Part shown: piece after piece, positions 6,718 through 8,224 of the stretch
Position numbering within the stretch: the stretch's first letter is position 1
Layout of the letters: every line of letters starts with the position of its first letter
Origin: Pseudomonadota bacterium
Lineage (GTDB): Bacteria; Pseudomonadota; Alphaproteobacteria; Acetobacterales; Acetobacteraceae
NCBI GenBank assembly: GCA_021780935.1
Contig: JAJXXT010000025.1
Span: forward strand, 1-8,224
Length of the DNA: 8,224 bases
Reading direction: 5' to 3'
Program-made: the position numbers and the translations under genes
Notes under the pieces: model-generated
Told to the model about the DNA's origin: nothing
Databases searched by the model: none
The model's input: the letters and a program-made list of their open reading frames with translations, nothing else

Positions 6718-7979
6718 CCGATGTCGTGGTCATCGGCGCCGGCGTCGCCGGGCTCGCCGCCGCCGGTGCGCTGCGCCGTCGTGGGGTTTCGGTGCGGGTG
6801 ATCGAGGCTAGCAACCGATCCGGTGGCCGTGCCTGGACCAACACGCCGCCGGTACTGGGCGGGGTTCCGTTCGACCACGGCGCCGCCTGGCTCCACGCCG
6901 CGGAGGCCAATCCGCTCGTGCCCCTTGCGCATGCGGCGGCGATCCCGGTGCTCGACGCCGACGCGCGGCGTTCCCGCAATCTTCGCCTCGGCGGCCGCGC
7001 CGCGACCGCCGATGAGCTCGCGGCCTACCGCGCCGCATATGATGCGCTCACGGCCGCTGCCGCAGCGCGCGCCATGTCGGATGCGCCGGACACGACGCTC
7101 GCCGCCGCGCTTGCCGCGCCCGGTGCCGAACTCTGGGCGCCGACCGTCGCCGCCTGGGAAGGGGCGATCATCGCCGCGGCCGATGCCGACGCGCTGAGCC
7201 TTGCCGACTGGCACGCGAACGCGCTGCACGGGCGCAATCTCTCGGTTCCCGACGGGCTGGGAACCCTGGTCCGCGCCGTGCTCGAACCCGCAGCCGGCCC
7301 GGTGGCGCTGGCGACTCCGGCGAGGCGGATCCGCTGGCACGAGAAGGCGGGCGTTGTCGTCGAGACGCCGCGCGGAAGCCTGGCCGCGCGGGCCGCCATC
7401 GTCACCGTCTCGACCGGGGTACTGGCCGCCGGGGCGATCGGCTTCGACCCGCCCTTGCCTGCGCCGATCGAGGAGGCCATCGGCGCGCTGCCGATGGGGC
7501 TCTTGAGCAAGATCGCGCTGCGCGCCGCGGGCGCCGACCGGTTGGGACTGCCGGAGTCGGCCTCCGTCTTCGGCCAGGTGAGCGGGGAGGCACGCATGGT
7601 CTTCCACGCCTGGCCGTTCGGGCGCGATCACGTCATCGGCTTCATTGGCGGCCGCGGCGCCTGGGCGCTCGCCCGCGCCGGCGCCGTGGCGGCCGAAGAC
7701 TTCGCCCGGGCGGAGCTGGCCGCGCTGCTCGGCCATCGCGCGGCCCGTGCCTTCGCGCCTGGCGCGGTCGTCACCGATTGGGGGACCGACCCGCAGTTTT
7801 TCGGCGCCTACTGCTATGCCCGGCCGGGTTGGGCGGCGGCGCGTCGCGCTCTGGCCGAGCCCCTCGGCAGCGGCAGGCTCATCTTCGCCGGAGAGGCGTG
7901 CCATTCCGCGTTCGGCGGCACCGTCGCCGGAGCGTTCCTCTCGGGCGTCGAAGCCGCCGGCGCGATCGCTCTCAGCTGA
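6714..7979 (+). CDS. FAD-dependent amine oxidase (flavin monoamine/polyamine oxidase family)
   Basis: A soluble flavoenzyme of 421 residues that probably oxidises an amine to an imine or aldehyde with release of hydrogen peroxide; the substrate cannot be read. The Rossmann FAD motif is VVVIGAGVAGLAAAGAL (4-20), with the ribose-binding Glu31 and the dinucleotide continuation RSGGRAWT (35-42). DHGAAWLH (54-61) follows. MGLLSKI (261-267) places Lys266 where amine oxidases keep the flavin N5 lysine. GAYCYARPG (364-372) matches the GSYSY element of polyamine-type oxidases, and FAGEACHSAFGGTVAGAFLSG (391-411) is the C-terminal FAD motif. The site of the covalent flavin Cys of mammalian MAO is Ala here, so FAD is likely non-covalent. 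No signal peptide is seen. The ATG overlaps the crcB stop (ATGA), which favours this start over an upstream TTG inside crcB. Confidence 0.88.
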   Translation: MTDVVVIGAGVAGLAAAGALRRRGVSVRVIEASNRSGGRAWTNTPPVLGGVPFDHGAAWLHAAEANPLVPLAHAAAIPVLDADARRSRNLRLGGRAATADELAAYRAAYDALTAAAAARAMSDAPDTTLAAALAAPGAELWAPTVAAWEGAIIAAADADALSLADWHANALHGRNLSVPDGLGTLVRAVLEPAAGPVALATPARRIRWHEKAGVVVETPRGSLAARAAIVTVSTGVLAAGAIGFDPPLPAPIEEAIGALPMGLLSKIALRAAGADRLGLPESASVFGQVSGEARMVFHAWPFGRDHVIGFIGGRGAWALARAGAVAAEDFARAELAALLGHRAARAFAPGAVVTDWGTDPQFFGAYCYARPGWAAARRALAEPLGSGRLIFAGEACHSAFGGTVAGAFLSGVEAAGAIALS

Positions 7980-7980
7980 G
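7971..7980. other. Palindrome carrying two convergent stop codons
   Basis: CTCAGCTGAG is a perfect 10-bp palindrome. The plus strand reads CTC AGC TGA as the end of the amine oxidase (stop 7977-7979). The minus strand reads the same codons as the end of the converging gene (stop 7974-7972). Both proteins therefore end in Leu-Ser and overlap by 8 bp. No terminator is visible between them. Confidence 0.85.
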
Positions 7981-8223
7981 GGCGTGGGCGCGATAGGCGG
8001 CGAGGGCGCTTTTTGCCCCGCTCACCGTCGCGGCGGACATGCTCTGCACCTGCACCAACGCCGCCTGCGCCTGCTGGCCGAGCCCGGCGATGGCGCCATG
8101 CCCGGAAACAGCGCCGTGCGCGCCGGACGCCACCGCCGCGCTGGTCGCCGCCGAACCCGCGCCCCCGGTTGCCGCCGTCTTGGCGGCACCCAGGGTCGCG
8201 AGGCTCGACGCCGGCCCCTGGCC
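7972..8223 (-). CDS. Ala/Gly-rich protein of unknown function, C-terminal part
   Basis: An uninterrupted minus-strand frame enters from the right edge and ends at TGA 7974-7972, with 83 codons visible. The outer half is low-complexity Ala, Gly, Ser and Thr (for example ATGGAGSAATSAAVASGAHG). The last 40 residues look like an amphipathic Ala/Gln-rich helix containing LGQQAQAALVQVQS and ending in AAYRAHALS. Continuous coding across the whole stretch, GC-rich third positions and a stop placed exactly against the oxidase stop support a real gene. Family is not recognisable. Ala-rich helical tails occur in phasins and other surface or granule-associated proteins, but nothing specific supports that here. 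The start lies outside the window. Confidence 0.55.
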   Translation of the reverse strand, partial: GQGPASSLATLGAAKTAATGGAGSAATSAAVASGAHGAVSGHGAIAGLGQQAQAALVQVQSMSAATVSGAKSALAAYRAHALS

Positions 8224-8224
8224 G

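Noticed and set aside
6648..7904. 418-codon open frame on the minus strand opposite the amine oxidase
   Set aside because: It is an Arg/Gly-rich shadow of a high-GC gene, and it covers the crcB end and most of the oxidase without any recognisable domain.
1..8224. CRISPR arrays, tRNA or rRNA genes, toxin-antitoxin or phage-defence genes
   Set aside because: No regularly spaced repeats, no RNA gene signatures and no defence-type domains were seen on either strand.

Overview
The window is very GC-rich DNA, and nearly all of it is coding. Gene content, GC-driven codon use and a Crp/Fnr-type box in front of ppsA all fit an alphaproteobacterium, possibly a Rhodospirillales or Acetobacteraceae relative. 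No rRNA or lineage marker is present, so this placement is inference.

Layout, left to right. (1) Positions 1-282 hold a short minus-strand reading frame that runs off the left edge. Part of it resembles an IS21-type transposase N-terminus, so this may be a mobile-element remnant. A strong hairpin lies between it and ppsA. (2) Positions 283-2694 (-) hold a complete phosphoenolpyruvate synthase. A TTGAT-N4-GTCAA box sits 56 bp upstream, spaced as for a class II FNR/FixK promoter, which suggests induction at low oxygen. (3) Positions 2695-3078 are non-coding: the ppsA promoter on one side and, next to the following gene's stop codon, nested inverted repeats that can fold in two alternative ways. 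(4) Positions 3079-6234 (-) are a compact operon, marR-type regulator > emrA > emrB, with coupled or nearly coupled starts. It encodes a tripartite-type drug efflux pump without its outer-membrane channel. (5) Positions 6235-6336 are a divergent promoter region with a GATAA-N9-TTATC dyad, the likely operator of the MarR protein. (6) Positions 6340-7979 (+) hold crcB (fluoride channel) overlapping by 4 bp a flavin amine oxidase. (7) The right edge holds the C-terminal end of an Ala/Gly-rich minus-strand protein. Its stop codon overlaps the oxidase stop inside a perfect 10-bp palindrome.

Functionally this is mostly housekeeping and stress genetics: gluconeogenic PEP supply, toxicant-responsive efflux, fluoride resistance and amine oxidation. 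I do not see a convincing new defence or mobile system. The observations most worth following are the candidate anaerobic promoter of ppsA, the shared regulatory dyad between the efflux operon and crcB, the crcB-amine oxidase coupling and the folded repeat element at 3003-3080.
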